Shown: positions 15,863 to 25,093 of the stretch, piece after piece | How positions within the stretch are numbered: the first letter of the stretch is position 1 | Layout of the letters: every line of letters starts with the position of its first letter | Source of the DNA: Paenibacillus zeisoli | Lineage (GTDB): Bacteria > Bacillota > Bacilli > Paenibacillales > Paenibacillaceae | Length of the DNA stretch: 64,000 bases | Direction: 5' to 3' | Assembly: GCF_003994465.1 (NCBI RefSeq) | Contig: NZ_RZNX01000001.1 | Span: 744,001 to 808,000 of the forward strand | Notes under the pieces: generated by a model | The model's database searches: none | What the model was told of the DNA's origin: nothing | Seen by the model: only the letters and a program-made list of their open reading frames with translations | Translations under genes and position numbers: made by a program

Positions 15863-16892
15863 AGCTGATTTCTCCTGTCGTTTGAATAAGCTGCTCAAGT
15901 TTGCTTTGTGCCTTCCCCGAATCGATGGCTTCTGATGCCATAAGTACCCCATCCTGAATGGTATCCGTAAGACCGGATACATAGATGCAGGCACCCGCGT
16001 TAGCAAGAACAACATCCCGATAAGGACCTTTCTCACCTTGGAGCACACGCCGGATAATATCCGCGTTAACCTGAGGATCTCCACCTATGACATCGCCAAG
16101 CGGATACATGGAAAGTCCGAGATCATTCGGATGTAGTTCATAGGTGTTAATTACACCATTTTTCAGTTCGGATACCCGGGTAGGTGCCGATATACTAATC
16201 TCGTCCAAACCTTCATGGCTTGTCACTACAAGCGCACGCTTGGATCCAAGTTCTTTCAGGACTTCAGCAATAACCTCAGTCTTGCTTCCATCGTAGATGC
16301 CCAGTACCTGACGATCAGCCGAGGCCGGATTGGTCAAGGGACCCAGCATGTTGAATACCGTTCTGAAACCCAGTTCTTTACGAGTGGCACTTGCATGCTT
16401 CATAGAAGGATGATAGATCTGGGCGAACAGGAAACAAATTCCGATATCGTCCAGGCACTTCTCAGCCTGATCTGCCGTTAAGTGTATATTCACGCCTAAT
16501 GCCTCGAGCACATCTGCACTTCCGGCACGACCTGATGCCGAACGGTTGCCATGTTTGGCAACCCGGACTGACACAGAAGCTGCGACAATGGCCGCAGTTG
16601 TGGATATGTTAAACTTATGAATTCCGGAGCCGCCGGTTCCGCAAGTATCCAGAAGCTGTCTTGATTCCGTATGCAGACGGTTGCCGTAACCGCGCATAGC
16701 CTCGGCAAAACCGGTGATTTCTTCAACAGTTTCACCCTTCATTCGGAGGGCCGTTAGAAGTCCGCCGATCTGTGAAGGCGTAGCTGTGCCTGCCATTATC
16801 ACTTCCATTATACTCCGTGCTTCATCCCGGCCCAAGTTCTGTCCTGAAATCACACGCGAAATCCCCGTCTGCAGTGTTTCATATCCACTCAT
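15852..16892 (-). CDS. trpD: Anthranilate phosphoribosyltransferase
   Basis: Transfers phosphoribose from PRPP to anthranilate. The PRPP loop is DTCGTGGSG near residue 80, with KHGNRSASGRAGSADVLEALG following. 346 aa from ATG 16892, which has GGAGGAG 6 nt upstream; an extended frame to 16961 has no good site and would overlap trpE. It lies 22 nt after trpE. Confidence 0.96.
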   Translation of the reverse strand: MSGYETLQTGISRVISGQNLGRDEARSIMEVIMAGTATPSQIGGLLTALRMKGETVEEITGFAEAMRGYGNRLHTESRQLLDTCGTGGSGIHKFNISTTAAIVAASVSVRVAKHGNRSASGRAGSADVLEALGVNIHLTADQAEKCLDDIGICFLFAQIYHPSMKHASATRKELGFRTVFNMLGPLTNPASADRQVLGIYDGSKTEVIAEVLKELGSKRALVVTSHEGLDEISISAPTRVSELKNGVINTYELHPNDLGLSMYPLGDVIGGDPQVNADIIRRVLQGEKGPYRDVVLANAGACIYVSGLTDTIQDGVLMASEAIDSGKAQSKLEQLIQTTGEISYVS

Positions 16893-16914
16893 CTTTATCT
16901 CCTCCTTCGGATCC

Positions 16915-18468
16915 TTAAGGCGTGTATTCATAAAGATAATCCTGATTAATGACTCCGTCACTGCCTGGGGTAACCGGGAACAAATGCTCCGCTGTCCGGA
17001 TTGCCTTAAGAAGTGCCTTGGCTTTATTTACCGTCTCTTCATATTCCTTCTCGGGAACAGAATCCCATACAATCCCTGCCCCTGCCTGAACATATGCTTT
17101 CCCCTTCTTGAAGACGATCGTTCGTATGGTAATGCAGGAATCCATATTGCCTGAGAAACCAAGATAGCCGATCGCCCCGGCGTAGGTTCCACGAGCTTCC
17201 CGCTCAAATTCAGCTATAATCTCCATCGCTCTAAGTTTGGGAGCCCCAGAGACAGTACCCGCAGGCAGACAGGATAAGAAAGCATCGAAGAAGTCTTTGT
17301 CTTTACGAAGCTCTCCGGATACGTTGGAGACGATGTGCATGACATGGGAGTACTTCTCGATTTCCATGAACGAATCACATTTCACAGTTCCAAATTCTGA
17401 TACACGGCCAATATCATTTCGACCAAGATCCACCAGCATTAAATGCTCGGCACGCTCCTTCTCATCCTGTAAAAGCTCCTCAGCAAGTTCTCGGTCTTCA
17501 CTCTCATTAGCTCCACGCGGCCGGGTTCCTGCGATGGGTCTGGTCGCTACCCGGCCATTCTCCACCTTTACCAAAGCCTCCGGAGAAGTCCCAACAATGA
17601 TTTCATCATCCATTTTGAGATAATACATGTATGGAGATGGGTTCAATGTACGCAGGACACGATATACATGGAGCGGAGACACTTCTGTCTCAATATGGAA
17701 TCTTTGCGAAAGTACGACTTGAAAAATATCACCGGCACGGATGTATTCCTGTGCCTGTTTAACATTATCGATATACTTCTCTTTCGTCATGTTGGAGGCA
17801 ATTTCTCCGAGCTCTACATCCTCAGGGAAAGGACGACGGTTGAAGCTCTCGCTGGGTCCCTCCTGCTGAAGCACCTCGGCCATTTCATCCAGCTTGGTAA
17901 GGACTGTCTCATAAGCGTCCTTGATGTCCGAATCTGTGGCTCCATCAGCCACATGAAGGTTCGCTACGAGCAGAATCCGCTGCTTCACATGGTCGAAGAC
18001 AATGACTTGATCGCAGAACATGAACTGGATATCCTTCATCTGCAGATCATCAACCGCATGTGCAGGAAGCTTCTCATAATATTGAAGCAAGTCATATCCG
18101 AAGAATCCGATGGCTCCGCCGGTGAATGGCGGCATATCTGGCAGCTCAGGGCTGCGATAGCTGCGAAGGATTGCTTTTAGTTCTTCAATCGGCTTTCCCG
18201 AAAGAGATCTCTGCTCTCCGCCCTGTTCTACAACCACACCGCCCTTCTTGGCGGATATCATCAGGAAAGGATCTGTTCCGATAAAAGAGTACCGCGCCCA
18301 TTGCACCCCGCCCTCTACACTTTCAAGTAGGAACGCCCGATCACGCTGCGCGAACCGCTGGAACAATCGGATTGGAGTCTCCATATCCGCCATTAGCGTC
18401 CGAACGACTGGAATCAGGTTATATTGTCTGGCCATTTGGATTACTTCTTCAATACGCGGGGTTGTCAT
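16915..18468 (-). CDS. trpE: Anthranilate synthase component I
   Basis: Makes anthranilate from chorismate with ammonia delivered by a glutaminase subunit. 517 aa with the N-terminal tryptophan-binding LLESVEGGVQWARYSFIG region and C-terminal chorismate-binding motifs (QRFHIET, IAGTRPRG, DLGRNDIGRVSEFG, GAPKLRAMEII). No glutaminase (TrpG) is fused or adjacent, so it must be shared with folate synthesis elsewhere, as PabA is in B. subtilis. ATG with AAAGGAGTG. Controlled by the leader at 18518-18796. Confidence 0.97.
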   Translation of the reverse strand: MTTPRIEEVIQMARQYNLIPVVRTLMADMETPIRLFQRFAQRDRAFLLESVEGGVQWARYSFIGTDPFLMISAKKGGVVVEQGGEQRSLSGKPIEELKAILRSYRSPELPDMPPFTGGAIGFFGYDLLQYYEKLPAHAVDDLQMKDIQFMFCDQVIVFDHVKQRILLVANLHVADGATDSDIKDAYETVLTKLDEMAEVLQQEGPSESFNRRPFPEDVELGEIASNMTKEKYIDNVKQAQEYIRAGDIFQVVLSQRFHIETEVSPLHVYRVLRTLNPSPYMYYLKMDDEIIVGTSPEALVKVENGRVATRPIAGTRPRGANESEDRELAEELLQDEKERAEHLMLVDLGRNDIGRVSEFGTVKCDSFMEIEKYSHVMHIVSNVSGELRKDKDFFDAFLSCLPAGTVSGAPKLRAMEIIAEFEREARGTYAGAIGYLGFSGNMDSCITIRTIVFKKGKAYVQAGAGIVWDSVPEKEYEETVNKAKALLKAIRTAEHLFPVTPGSDGVINQDYLYEYTP

Positions 18469-18517
18469 AGTCCTTCACTCCTTTATCTTGAATAGATCAA
18501 ATGTGTGGGTAGATAAA

Positions 18518-18545
18518 TTAAAAAGCCTCTACCGAAGTAGAGGCT
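18518..18545 (-). terminator. trp operon leader attenuator
   Basis: Stem GCCTCTAC/GTAGAGGC (8 bp, extended by A-T) with a TTCG tetraloop, followed by TTTTTAATTT on the minus strand. It lies about 50 nt before the trpE start and is the expected attenuation terminator. The 5' arm (CTCTAC) is complementary to GTAGAG inside the TRAP repeat tract. Confidence 0.8.
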
Positions 18546-18697
18546 AGATTGAATGTACAGTGAAATAACCTATCGTCGTCCAAATGACAGGTATTGACCT
18601 GGTATATATGAAAATACACCCGGACAAATCATGAATCACAAGTCTAAACCTCTTCCATTACCAGGCTTACGACCGATTCAACTACCGAAGGACTTCG

Positions 18698-18761
18698 CTC
18701 AGCTCAACTCTGCTCATCTCAAACTTAACTCTACTCAGCTCTAATAGCACTAATTACACTA
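18698..18761 (-). promoter_or_regulatory. TRAP-binding triplet repeats in the trp leader RNA
   Basis: The minus-strand leader shows nine triplets in near-perfect 5-nt register between 18741 and 18698: GAG, GAG, GAG, AAG, GAG, GAG, GAG, GAG, GAG, with 2-3 nt spacers. UAG triplets at 18759-18761 and 18750-18752 lie just upstream and could complete an 11-site array. This is the signature of the 11-mer TRAP (MtrB) binding site; mtrB itself is at 28913-29143. Confidence 0.85.
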
Positions 18762-18766
18762 CAATC

Positions 18767-18796
18767 ACTATACACCAGACACCTTCGGGTTGGCAA
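18767..18796 (-). promoter_or_regulatory. Probable trp operon promoter
   Basis: TTGCCA (18791-18796) and TATAGT (18767-18772) with an 18-nt spacer on the minus strand. Transcription would start near 18760, at the beginning of the TRAP repeat tract. No terminator separates it from aroH, so readthrough from aroC is also likely. Confidence 0.6.
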
Positions 18797-18817
18797 TACT
18801 TTAAAAGTCAGATCCTG

Positions 18818-19192
18818 TTAATTGCCTGTGGCAGAAAGATCTGGACGAAGTGCTTTGGCTTCATTCAGATATACATGCTTAATTTCGCGTTGGCTCTTAT
18901 TCGTATTTATCTGAATCATCAGTCGAATACAGAGCGGCAGGCTTCCTTTAACCGGAATTTCAATTGAACACATAAGTGGAACCAGGTCCCAGCCATTCAT
19001 CTGCCGAATGGCACGAGCCGGGAAAGTCGCGTCAAGATCCTGGGTCATTGTAATCCAGACACTGCAAATATCTTCAGGCACGATTTCATTGCGGGCCACA
19101 ATTTCTTTTAACAGCACGACGGTCTCGCGTAGAATCTCATTCTCATCATTTTGGGTGACTGTTGTAGCTCCCCGTATACCACGGTTATACAT
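18818..19192 (-). CDS. aroH: Chorismate mutase, AroH type
   Basis: Converts chorismate to prephenate for tyrosine and phenylalanine. 124 aa of the monofunctional AroH (trimeric, B. subtilis-like) class: starts MYNRGIRGATTV, with active-site Arg and Glu residues in RGATT, ATFPARAIR and IKHVYLNEAKALRPDL. ATG only 3 nt after the aroB stop, with GAGGAGG embedded in the aroB 3' end. Confidence 0.97.
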   Translation of the reverse strand: MYNRGIRGATTVTQNDENEILRETVVLLKEIVARNEIVPEDICSVWITMTQDLDATFPARAIRQMNGWDLVPLMCSIEIPVKGSLPLCIRLMIQINTNKSQREIKHVYLNEAKALRPDLSATGN

Positions 19193-19195
19193 CCG

Positions 19196-20290
19196 CTATG
19201 CCTCCTCTTTCAACTGCTCTATAACCTCTCGAACCTCATCCAGCGTGATATCTGTAACAATATCCACCTTGCCTATGGCAACCGGAAGCACAAAGACAAT
19301 CTTGTTATCCTTAAACTTCTTATCATGGAGAAGAGCATGGATCAGAGCTTCTGTATCCAAGTGCTTTGGCAGCGAGGTGGGCAGTCCGAACCTGCCAAAC
19401 AACTGCTTTGTTCTCGTATAGATCGACTGATCTCTTCCCCGCTTCACAGCCAGAAGAGCTGAACCCATCATGCCGATGGAGATCGCTTCCCCATGCAGAA
19501 ATTCACCGTAACCTCCAACCGCTTCAATCGCATGTCCAATGGTATGTCCGAGGTTAAGGATCGCTCGCAATCCATTCTCGCGTTCGTCCTCTGAGACTAC
19601 AGCCGCCTTGATCGCACAGCCTCGTTCCAGTCCATAAGCCAAATCCTCACGATTCAGAGCCAAGAGGCTCTCTGCCTGATTAAGGCACCATTCTGCAAAT
19701 GCCTCATCCCAGATCAGTCCATGCTTGATCATTTCGGAATATCCTGCCTTCACTTCGCGCATTGGAAGTGTCTGCAGTGTATCCACATCATAGAGGACCA
19801 TAACAGGCTGATGGAAAGCACCGATCATATTCTTGGCTAGCGGATGATTTACCGCAACCTTGCCGCCGACACTGCTGTCATGGGCTAGAATGGTCGTAGG
19901 AATCTGCACGAAGCGGATTCCCCGCATATAGCTGGCAGCTACGAATCCTGCCAGGTCGCCTACCACGCCTCCGCCGAGAGCAAGCACGGCAGAGTTCCGG
20001 TCAAGCCCGCCTTCGATAGCTGCGGTCATCACATTTTCAAACACGGATAATGATTTGGCTTTCTCACCAGCATTAACAATAGAGGTCACGACACGGTATC
20101 CGCTTTGCTGAAGTGTATGTAACGTCTTCTCGAGATAGAGAGGTGCGATATTATCGTCAGTAACAAGCAGCAGTGAGTTTTTGGTCGTTATACCATGCTT
20201 TTGAAGATAGCTCCCCAAATCATTTAGAAGACCGCTTCCAATGTAAATGGGGTAGGAACGCTCACCCAGTTCCACCATTAGCGTTCTCAT
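19196..20290 (-). CDS. aroB: 3-dehydroquinate synthase
   Basis: NAD- and metal-dependent cyclisation of DAHP to 3-dehydroquinate, second step of the shikimate pathway. 364 aa, with the NAD loop GGGVVGDLAGFVAA, the IPTTILAHDSSVGGKVAVNHP segment and metal ligands in LNLGHTIGHAIE and FLHGEAIS. The start codon shares one base with the aroC stop (TAATG) and has GGAG upstream. Confidence 0.97.
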   Translation of the reverse strand: MRTLMVELGERSYPIYIGSGLLNDLGSYLQKHGITTKNSLLLVTDDNIAPLYLEKTLHTLQQSGYRVVTSIVNAGEKAKSLSVFENVMTAAIEGGLDRNSAVLALGGGVVGDLAGFVAASYMRGIRFVQIPTTILAHDSSVGGKVAVNHPLAKNMIGAFHQPVMVLYDVDTLQTLPMREVKAGYSEMIKHGLIWDEAFAEWCLNQAESLLALNREDLAYGLERGCAIKAAVVSEDERENGLRAILNLGHTIGHAIEAVGGYGEFLHGEAISIGMMGSALLAVKRGRDQSIYTRTKQLFGRFGLPTSLPKHLDTEALIHALLHDKKFKDNKIVFVLPVAIGKVDIVTDITLDEVREVIEQLKEEA

Positions 20291-21459
20291 TAGTAATTCT
20301 CCAATTGCTCTTTGTAGCTTTGTACGTTTCTCTCAATTTCTTCGATAGAGTCGCCACCGAATTTCTCCAAGAAAGCTTTAGCCACTTCCCAGGCAACAAC
20401 GCTCTCCAGTACCACGCTTGCGGCCGGTACAGCACAGGCGTCCGATCGTTCTACTTGAGCCGTGAAAGGTTCTTTTGTATCAATATCCACACTTTGCAGT
20501 GGTTTATAAAGCGTAGGAATCGGCTTCATTACGCCGCGAACCACAATCGGCATCCCGTTCGTCATGCCGCCTTCAAATCCGCCCAGACGATTGCTTGCCC
20601 GGTAGTACCCACGTTCTTCGCTGTACAGAATTTCATCATGCACTTTAGAGCCAGGAATCGTACCCGCTTCAAATCCGATACCGATTTCAACACCCTTAAA
20701 AGCATTGATTGACATTACAGCTTGGGCAATCCGTCCATCCAGCTTGCGGTCGTACTGAACATGGCTTCCGAGCCCGACTGGTACGCCTTCGACAATACAT
20801 TCCACGATTCCGCCGATGGAATCTCCATCCTGCTTGATCTGATCGATGTAGGCTTCCATCTTCTTCTCTGTATCAGCATCTACAACACGTACCGAGGATT
20901 GTTCTGTTGCTTCACGCAGTTCATCTAGCGACAAGTTATGAGGCGGCGCTTCAATCTCACCAATTCGAATCACCTGACCGGCAATCTTAATGCCGAAATG
21001 TTCCAGTAATTGACGGGCTACTGCACCACAAGCCACCCGAATCGCTGTCTCCCGCGCGCTGGAGCGCTCTAGCACATTTCTTAGGTCTTTCAAATTATAT
21101 TTCAATCCGCCGTTCAAATCAGCATGTCCCGGTCTTGGGCGGTGTACGCGGCGCTTCTCTTCATCCGATCCTTCAATGGGCTCAATATTCATAATATTCT
21201 GCCAATGCTTCCAGTCATTGTTCTCTACAATGAGGGCTACCGGAGCACCTGTGGTGTACCCGTGTCTAACTCCGCCGGCAATCTTGGCTGTATCTTTCTC
21301 GATCTGCATACGGCGGCCGCGGCCGTAACCCTTCTGGCGACGTAAAAGTTGGAAATTAAGTGCCTCGAAGTCAATTTCCAAATTGCTCGGTAATCCCTCT
21401 ATAATCGCAGTGAGCTGGGGACCGTGTGTCTCCCCTGCCGTTAAATAACGTAAACTCAT
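20290..21459 (-). CDS. aroC: Chorismate synthase
   Basis: FMN-dependent elimination giving chorismate, the branch point for trp, tyr/phe, folate and menaquinone. 389 aa starting [15 protein letters not shown]; motifs [20 protein letters not shown] and RSSARETA are visible. ATG at 21459 has AAAGGGGG 8 nt upstream; the open frame to 21522 is not needed. First gene of the aromatic supraoperon (called aroF in B. subtilis), with a strong promoter at 21521-21550. Confidence 0.97.
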   Translation of the reverse strand: MSLRYLTAGETHGPQLTAIIEGLPSNLEIDFEALNFQLLRRQKGYGRGRRMQIEKDTAKIAGGVRHGYTTGAPVALIVENNDWKHWQNIMNIEPIEGSDEEKRRVHRPRPGHADLNGGLKYNLKDLRNVLERSSARETAIRVACGAVARQLLEHFGIKIAGQVIRIGEIEAPPHNLSLDELREATEQSSVRVVDADTEKKMEAYIDQIKQDGDSIGGIVECIVEGVPVGLGSHVQYDRKLDGRIAQAVMSINAFKGVEIGIGFEAGTIPGSKVHDEILYSEERGYYRASNRLGGFEGGMTNGMPIVVRGVMKPIPTLYKPLQSVDIDTKEPFTAQVERSDACAVPAASVVLESVVAWEVAKAFLEKFGGDSIEEIERNVQSYKEQLENY

Positions 21460-21520
21460 GATGCGTTCCCCCTTTAAACTGTTAAACTGTAATTGGCTAA
21501 AATCCGAGAATTCTTTGCTC

Positions 21521-21550
21521 ATTATAGTATAGGTTCTGCGCTTTTGACAA
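21521..21550 (-). promoter_or_regulatory. Probable promoter of the aroCBH unit
   Basis: TTGTCA (21545-21550) and perfect TATAAT (21521-21526) with an 18-nt spacer on the minus strand, about 60 nt before the aroC ATG. Confidence 0.7.
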
Positions 21551-21578
21551 GGAAAGCCAATGAGAGGATTCCCAAAAC

Positions 21579-21617
21579 GAAAAAACGCACCATCTCCTGA
21601 AGCAGGAGTTAGTGCGT
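21579..21617 (-). terminator. Terminator after the 57-aa HTH-like gene
   Basis: Two-part stem (ACGCAC/GTGCGT and CTCCTG/CAGGAG separated by a 3-nt internal loop) followed by six T on the minus strand. Confidence 0.85.
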
Positions 21618-21640
21618 CAACATTATTGATATGTCATTTA

Positions 21641-21814
21641 CTAGCCGACCGTTTCCCTACCAAGAAGCTCAGCTTCTGCTTCACTGCTATCTTCTTCATT
21701 CTTACTGCCGAGTAGACTTTCTACCTGTCTTCTCTCCACGCCAAGAATCTGCGCACACTCCTGAAGTGTCAGGAATCCGCGCTGGTAGGCGTGAATCACT
21801 TTTCTTTTGTCCAT
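21641..21814 (-). CDS. Small HTH-like protein, 57 aa
   Basis: Found by reading the gap between aroC and cheR. The frame runs from ATG 21814 to TAG 21641 with CGGAGG 8 nt upstream. Residues 14-35 (FLTLQECAQILGVERRQVESLL) have the pattern of a sigma-region-4 or Xre-type helix-turn-helix, followed by an acidic tail. I know no named family. It is bounded by its own terminator (21579-21617), which supports it being expressed. Its ribosome site lies in a hairpin (21822-21857). The product may be a small DNA-binding or sporulation regulator; this is inference. Confidence 0.7.
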   Translation of the reverse strand: MDKRKVIHAYQRGFLTLQECAQILGVERRQVESLLGSKNEEDSSEAEAELLGRETVG

Positions 21815-21821
21815 GACCTTG

Positions 21822-21857
21822 CCTCCGATATGGATTTACATATAACCAGTATCGGAG
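21822..21857 (-). promoter_or_regulatory. Hairpin sequestering the ribosome site of the 57-aa gene
   Basis: CTCCGATA (left arm on the transcript, 21857-21850) pairs with TATCGGAG (21830-21823), extended by TGG/CCA past a one-base bulge around a 12-nt loop. The Shine-Dalgarno GGAGG is in the 3' arm, 8 nt from the ATG. Confidence 0.55.
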
Positions 21858-21886
21858 ATTCTGGACATGAATATACTAGTGATTTT

Positions 21887-22720
21887 TTACATTTTCCGAT
21901 AAAAGAATGTATCTGCGGCTTCCAGTCCATATCTGCCCGGGGAGAAAATCTGTTCAGTACTTCCCACAAATAGAATCCCGCCAGGGCGCAGAGCATTCGC
22001 AAACTTTGTATAAAGAGCGCTCTTCGCTTCTTCAGTAAAGTAAATCATTACATTGCGGCATACGATAAGATCAAAATCTTCTTCAAAACGATCCAGCAGC
22101 AGATTCTGCTTCTTGAACGTTACCGCCTTCTTCAGCTTGTCATCGATCCGATACATCGCACTGCCTTCAGGCTTAAAGTAGCGCCGGCTCACTTCCTCTG
22201 GTACATCCTTCAAGGATCTTTCCAGATATAGCCCCTCGTTAGCTTTCGCCAGGGCACCTTCATCGATGTCAGAGGCTAGTAAATAGCTGCTTTGGAGCAA
22301 GCCCAGATCGGAGAGTATCATGGAAATGGTATAGGGTTCCTCCCCGGTGGAACACGCCGCGCTCCATACCTTAAGACGCGATCTACTGGCAACCAGTTCA
22401 GGAATGATTTTGTCCCTGAGAACTTCCCATCGGTTCGGATTACGCCAAAATTCAGAGACATTAATCGTCATCTTATCAAGAAATTCATAGAAGAGCTTCT
22501 TATCCGCCATCATGGCACTAAAGAAAGAACTGAAAGTAGAATGACCATTCTTGGTTCTTAAGGTGGTCAATCGCCGTTTCATTTGAGCTTCCTTATACTG
22601 CGCCAGGTCAATGCCGGTATGCTGCTTAACACTTTGAATAAAACCTACATAATCGGGATCTGGTGAAGTTCCCTCTTGTTCCGTCTTGTCAACTTGAGCA
22701 GGGGTGCGACTTAGATCCAC
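21887..22720 (-). CDS. cheR: Chemotaxis protein-glutamate O-methyltransferase
   Basis: SAM-dependent methylation of chemoreceptor glutamates. N-terminal helical domain (about residues 20-90, [10 protein letters not shown]) and a Rossmann methyltransferase domain with [33 protein letters not shown] and [10 protein letters not shown]. 277 aa. The GTG start at 22720 overlaps the ndk stop by 10 nt, with no strong ribosome site, so expression is probably coupled to ndk. Order ndk-cheR-aroC is as in B. subtilis, except for the small gene between cheR and aroC. Confidence 0.93.
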   Translation of the reverse strand: MDLSRTPAQVDKTEQEGTSPDPDYVGFIQSVKQHTGIDLAQYKEAQMKRRLTTLRTKNGHSTFSSFFSAMMADKKLFYEFLDKMTINVSEFWRNPNRWEVLRDKIIPELVASRSRLKVWSAACSTGEEPYTISMILSDLGLLQSSYLLASDIDEGALAKANEGLYLERSLKDVPEEVSRRYFKPEGSAMYRIDDKLKKAVTFKKQNLLLDRFEEDFDLIVCRNVMIYFTEEAKSALYTKFANALRPGGILFVGSTEQIFSPGRYGLEAADTFFYRKM

Positions 22721-23154
22721 GTGTCCGTACTCTTCTTATAGTTAAGTATTTCATGCGGTTCGAAGAAGTTAGCGATTTCACGTTCAGCACTCTCCACCGA
22801 ATCGGAACCATGAATAAGATTTGACGGAGTATGGGCGGCATAATCCCCACGAATTGTTCCCGGTTGTGCTTCTGTAACATTTGTTTTGCCAATGACGATA
22901 CGTGACAATGTTACAATTTCATCGCCTTCCCAGACCATCGCGAACACAGGCGCCGAAGTAATAAAGCTCACCAGGTTGTCAAAAAAAGGCTTACCTTCGT
23001 GTTCAGCATAATGTCTCTTGGCTTGCTCCTGTGTAATTTGGACAGGCTTGGCAGCCACCAGCTTAAACCCTTTGTCTTCCAAACGGCTAATAATCCGGCC
23101 GATCAAGCCGCGCTGTACGCCATCCGGTTTAACCATCAAAAAAGTACGTTCCAT
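22711..23154 (-). CDS. ndk: Nucleoside diphosphate kinase
   Basis: Transfers phosphate between nucleoside di- and triphosphates through a phosphohistidine. 147 aa, beginning [34 protein letters not shown] is present. The usual catalytic sequence is NxxHGSD, and NLIHGSD keeps the His. ATG at 23154 with GGGAGG about 12 nt upstream; an open frame to 23220 lacks homology. The next gene upstream is hepT, 100 nt away. Confidence 0.95.
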   Translation of the reverse strand: MERTFLMVKPDGVQRGLIGRIISRLEDKGFKLVAAKPVQITQEQAKRHYAEHEGKPFFDNLVSFITSAPVFAMVWEGDEIVTLSRIVIGKTNVTEAQPGTIRGDYAAHTPSNLIHGSDSVESAEREIANFFEPHEILNYKKSTDTWI

Positions 23155-23258
23155 AGAATAGGTAACCCTCCCGTTGTGTCGCCGCTTTCTCTCGTATCCA
23201 GGCGAATCTAGCGGACTCACTCCATATATTAGCAGAATAATGCAAGGGTGATAAGTGC

Positions 23259-24233
23259 TTAATAGGCTCTTCTGTTGACAAAATAAGCAATGTCCTGCAA
23301 ATGCTTCTTCGCTTTGTTGTCTTTGAGACGCTGGAGTGAGGACAGCGCCTTCTCAATATATCTGTCGGCAAGTAATTCAGCACGTGAAATTCCTTGGCTG
23401 CCAAGGATCATCTGAATGGCCCGGGAAGTATCCGCAGAACCATCCCCGGCATGAATATCGGCAATCTCACGTAGAAGCGGTTCTCGCAGTCTCTCTTCCT
23501 GAAGGGCAAATAGCACGGGAAGTGTGATATTTCCCTGTCTCATGTCACTGCCTGGCGGCTTGCCCAGCTGCTTCTCGGTGCCTTTTAAATCCAGCAGATC
23601 GTCCCGGATCTGAAAAGCCATACCTACATTATAGCCGTAACGGTACAACATTCTGCTCACTTCAACCGGTGCATCAGCAGCTATCGCTCCGAGCTGACAG
23701 CTCACCGCGATTAAGAGAGCCGTCTTCCGGCGGATCCGAAGCAGATAGTTCCGGACGGATTGACTCGTATTGAAGAAATCCCGAATTTGTTCCATCTCGC
23801 CGATGGACATTTGGACCAACGCTTTAGATAAAATCCGGTGTATCTCCGGGTTACCCAGCTTGGTTACGAGTGAGAGCGCTTTGGCATAAATATAATCGCC
23901 GGTGTACATGGCGATCTTGTTATCCCATTTTGATTTAACGGTAGGCTTGCCGCGGCGGGTGTGGGCATCATCAATGACGTCATCGTGCACCAGGGATGCC
24001 GAATGAATTAATTCCAGAGGAACTGCAATATGCTGAAGGCGATCCAGATTGTAGTTGCCAAATTTGCCACCCAGCAGCACGAACACAGGGCGCAGTCTTT
24101 TCCCCCCCGCCTGAAGCAGGTGAAGAGAGGTTTCTTTAAGAAGCTCCTGATCCACGTCAATGCTCCGGTACAGCTGCTGCTCCACAGCATCCATATCTTT
24201 CTTTAGTGTCCCGAAAATATCCAATAGTTTCAT
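23259..24233 (-). CDS. hepT: Heptaprenyl diphosphate synthase, catalytic subunit
   Basis: Large subunit of the two-component enzyme that makes the C35 side chain of menaquinone-7. 324 aa with both aspartate motifs, [15 protein letters not shown] (FARM, about residues 83-97) and DDLLD (SARM), plus GGKRLRP. Works with HepS, encoded at 27335-28099. ATG overlaps the mqnA stop by 4 nt. Unlike B. subtilis, where menG and hepT are adjacent, three genes lie between them here. Confidence 0.95.
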   Translation of the reverse strand: MKLLDIFGTLKKDMDAVEQQLYRSIDVDQELLKETSLHLLQAGGKRLRPVFVLLGGKFGNYNLDRLQHIAVPLELIHSASLVHDDVIDDAHTRRGKPTVKSKWDNKIAMYTGDYIYAKALSLVTKLGNPEIHRILSKALVQMSIGEMEQIRDFFNTSQSVRNYLLRIRRKTALLIAVSCQLGAIAADAPVEVSRMLYRYGYNVGMAFQIRDDLLDLKGTEKQLGKPPGSDMRQGNITLPVLFALQEERLREPLLREIADIHAGDGSADTSRAIQMILGSQGISRAELLADRYIEKALSSLQRLKDNKAKKHLQDIAYFVNRRAY

Positions 24234-25093
24234 TCTTTCACCCGTGTCAGCTTATTGTCACTCCATATATTTAAAGGCACTTCGGTCTTTAGTAGACCCA
24301 TTTCGTAGGCGTATTTAAAATACAACGCAAGTCCGGCTTGCTGCTCGTCCTTGAAATCATAACATAGATTACTGAAATAATGTCGCCAGTAGTCCGATGT
24401 GCCTCCGATGTGTTCAACTGACCGATTAATCAAAGGCTTCAAATCGCTTAGACTCCGCTGCTTGCTCGTAGCAAAAGCATCAACTATCTCGCTCAGCAGC
24501 TCTGAATTTTGCTCTGCAAAAGTCCGTTGAACCGTCCACACTGCAAAAGTCATTCCGTAACCCGTCCATCTTTTCCAGACTTCCCCTAAATCTGTAACAA
24601 TATAACCATGATCTTCCCATGAAGCCCGTATCGCATGATCTCCAATAAGCAGGGCTGCATCACTTTCCTGCATCATGGATGTAAGTTCGGGTTCGCTATT
24701 CCAATATGTAGGCCTGCCTCCATATGCTTTCTCCACAATAATCTTAAGCAGATTTATAGAGGTGGCAGACGTATTCGTTAGAGCAATTTTGCCGTTGATT
24801 ACTCGTTCCAGGGGTTCCCTGGAGAAGAGTAAAATAGAATTGACCGCATTTCTGGCACTGACCGATAAATCAGGCAGCAGTACAAATTGCTCGTGACCGA
24901 GTCCATAAGCAAACGAAGAAATCGGTGACAAATCCAGAGATCCTTCCAGCATCCGCCGGTTAAGAATAGCGGGTACCTCCGTTACCATACTCACTCGTCG
25001 CGATAAGGTCTCCGGGTGAAAATGATGAAATATCGGCCACACATTCGTGTAATCAATTTGTCCGATGAGGATTCTGTTCTCCCTGTTGTCCAC
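24230..25093 (-). CDS. mqnA: MqnA-type chorismate dehydratase (futalosine menaquinone pathway)
   Basis: Member of the MqnA/MqnD periplasmic-binding-like fold; MqnA removes water from chorismate to give 3-enolpyruvylbenzoate. The N-terminal GQIDYTNVWPIFHHF and the LDLSPISSFAYG, LTNTSATSINLLK and AALLIGDHAI segments match MqnA rather than MqnD as far as I can judge. 287 aa from a GTG at 25093, which has GGGGGGAT upstream and overlaps ubiX by 41 nt. The cluster with ubiX, a UbiA-type prenyltransferase, menG and hepT supports a role in menaquinone synthesis by the futalosine route. Confidence 0.85.
   Translation of the reverse strand: MDNRENRILIGQIDYTNVWPIFHHFHPETLSRRVSMVTEVPAILNRRMLEGSLDLSPISSFAYGLGHEQFVLLPDLSVSARNAVNSILLFSREPLERVINGKIALTNTSATSINLLKIIVEKAYGGRPTYWNSEPELTSMMQESDAALLIGDHAIRASWEDHGYIVTDLGEVWKRWTGYGMTFAVWTVQRTFAEQNSELLSEIVDAFATSKQRSLSDLKPLINRSVEHIGGTSDYWRHYFSNLCYDFKDEQQAGLALYFKYAYEMGLLKTEVPLNIWSDNKLTRVKE

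Noticed and set aside
15863-16084. N-terminal extension of TrpC
   Set aside because: The added residues lie out of frame over trpD and have no TrpC homology; the ATG at 15862 has a proper ribosome site.
18518-18796. tRNA-dependent T-box or tryptophan leader peptide before trpE
   Set aside because: No T-box sequence and no Trp-rich leader frame; the GAG repeats identify a TRAP-type leader instead.
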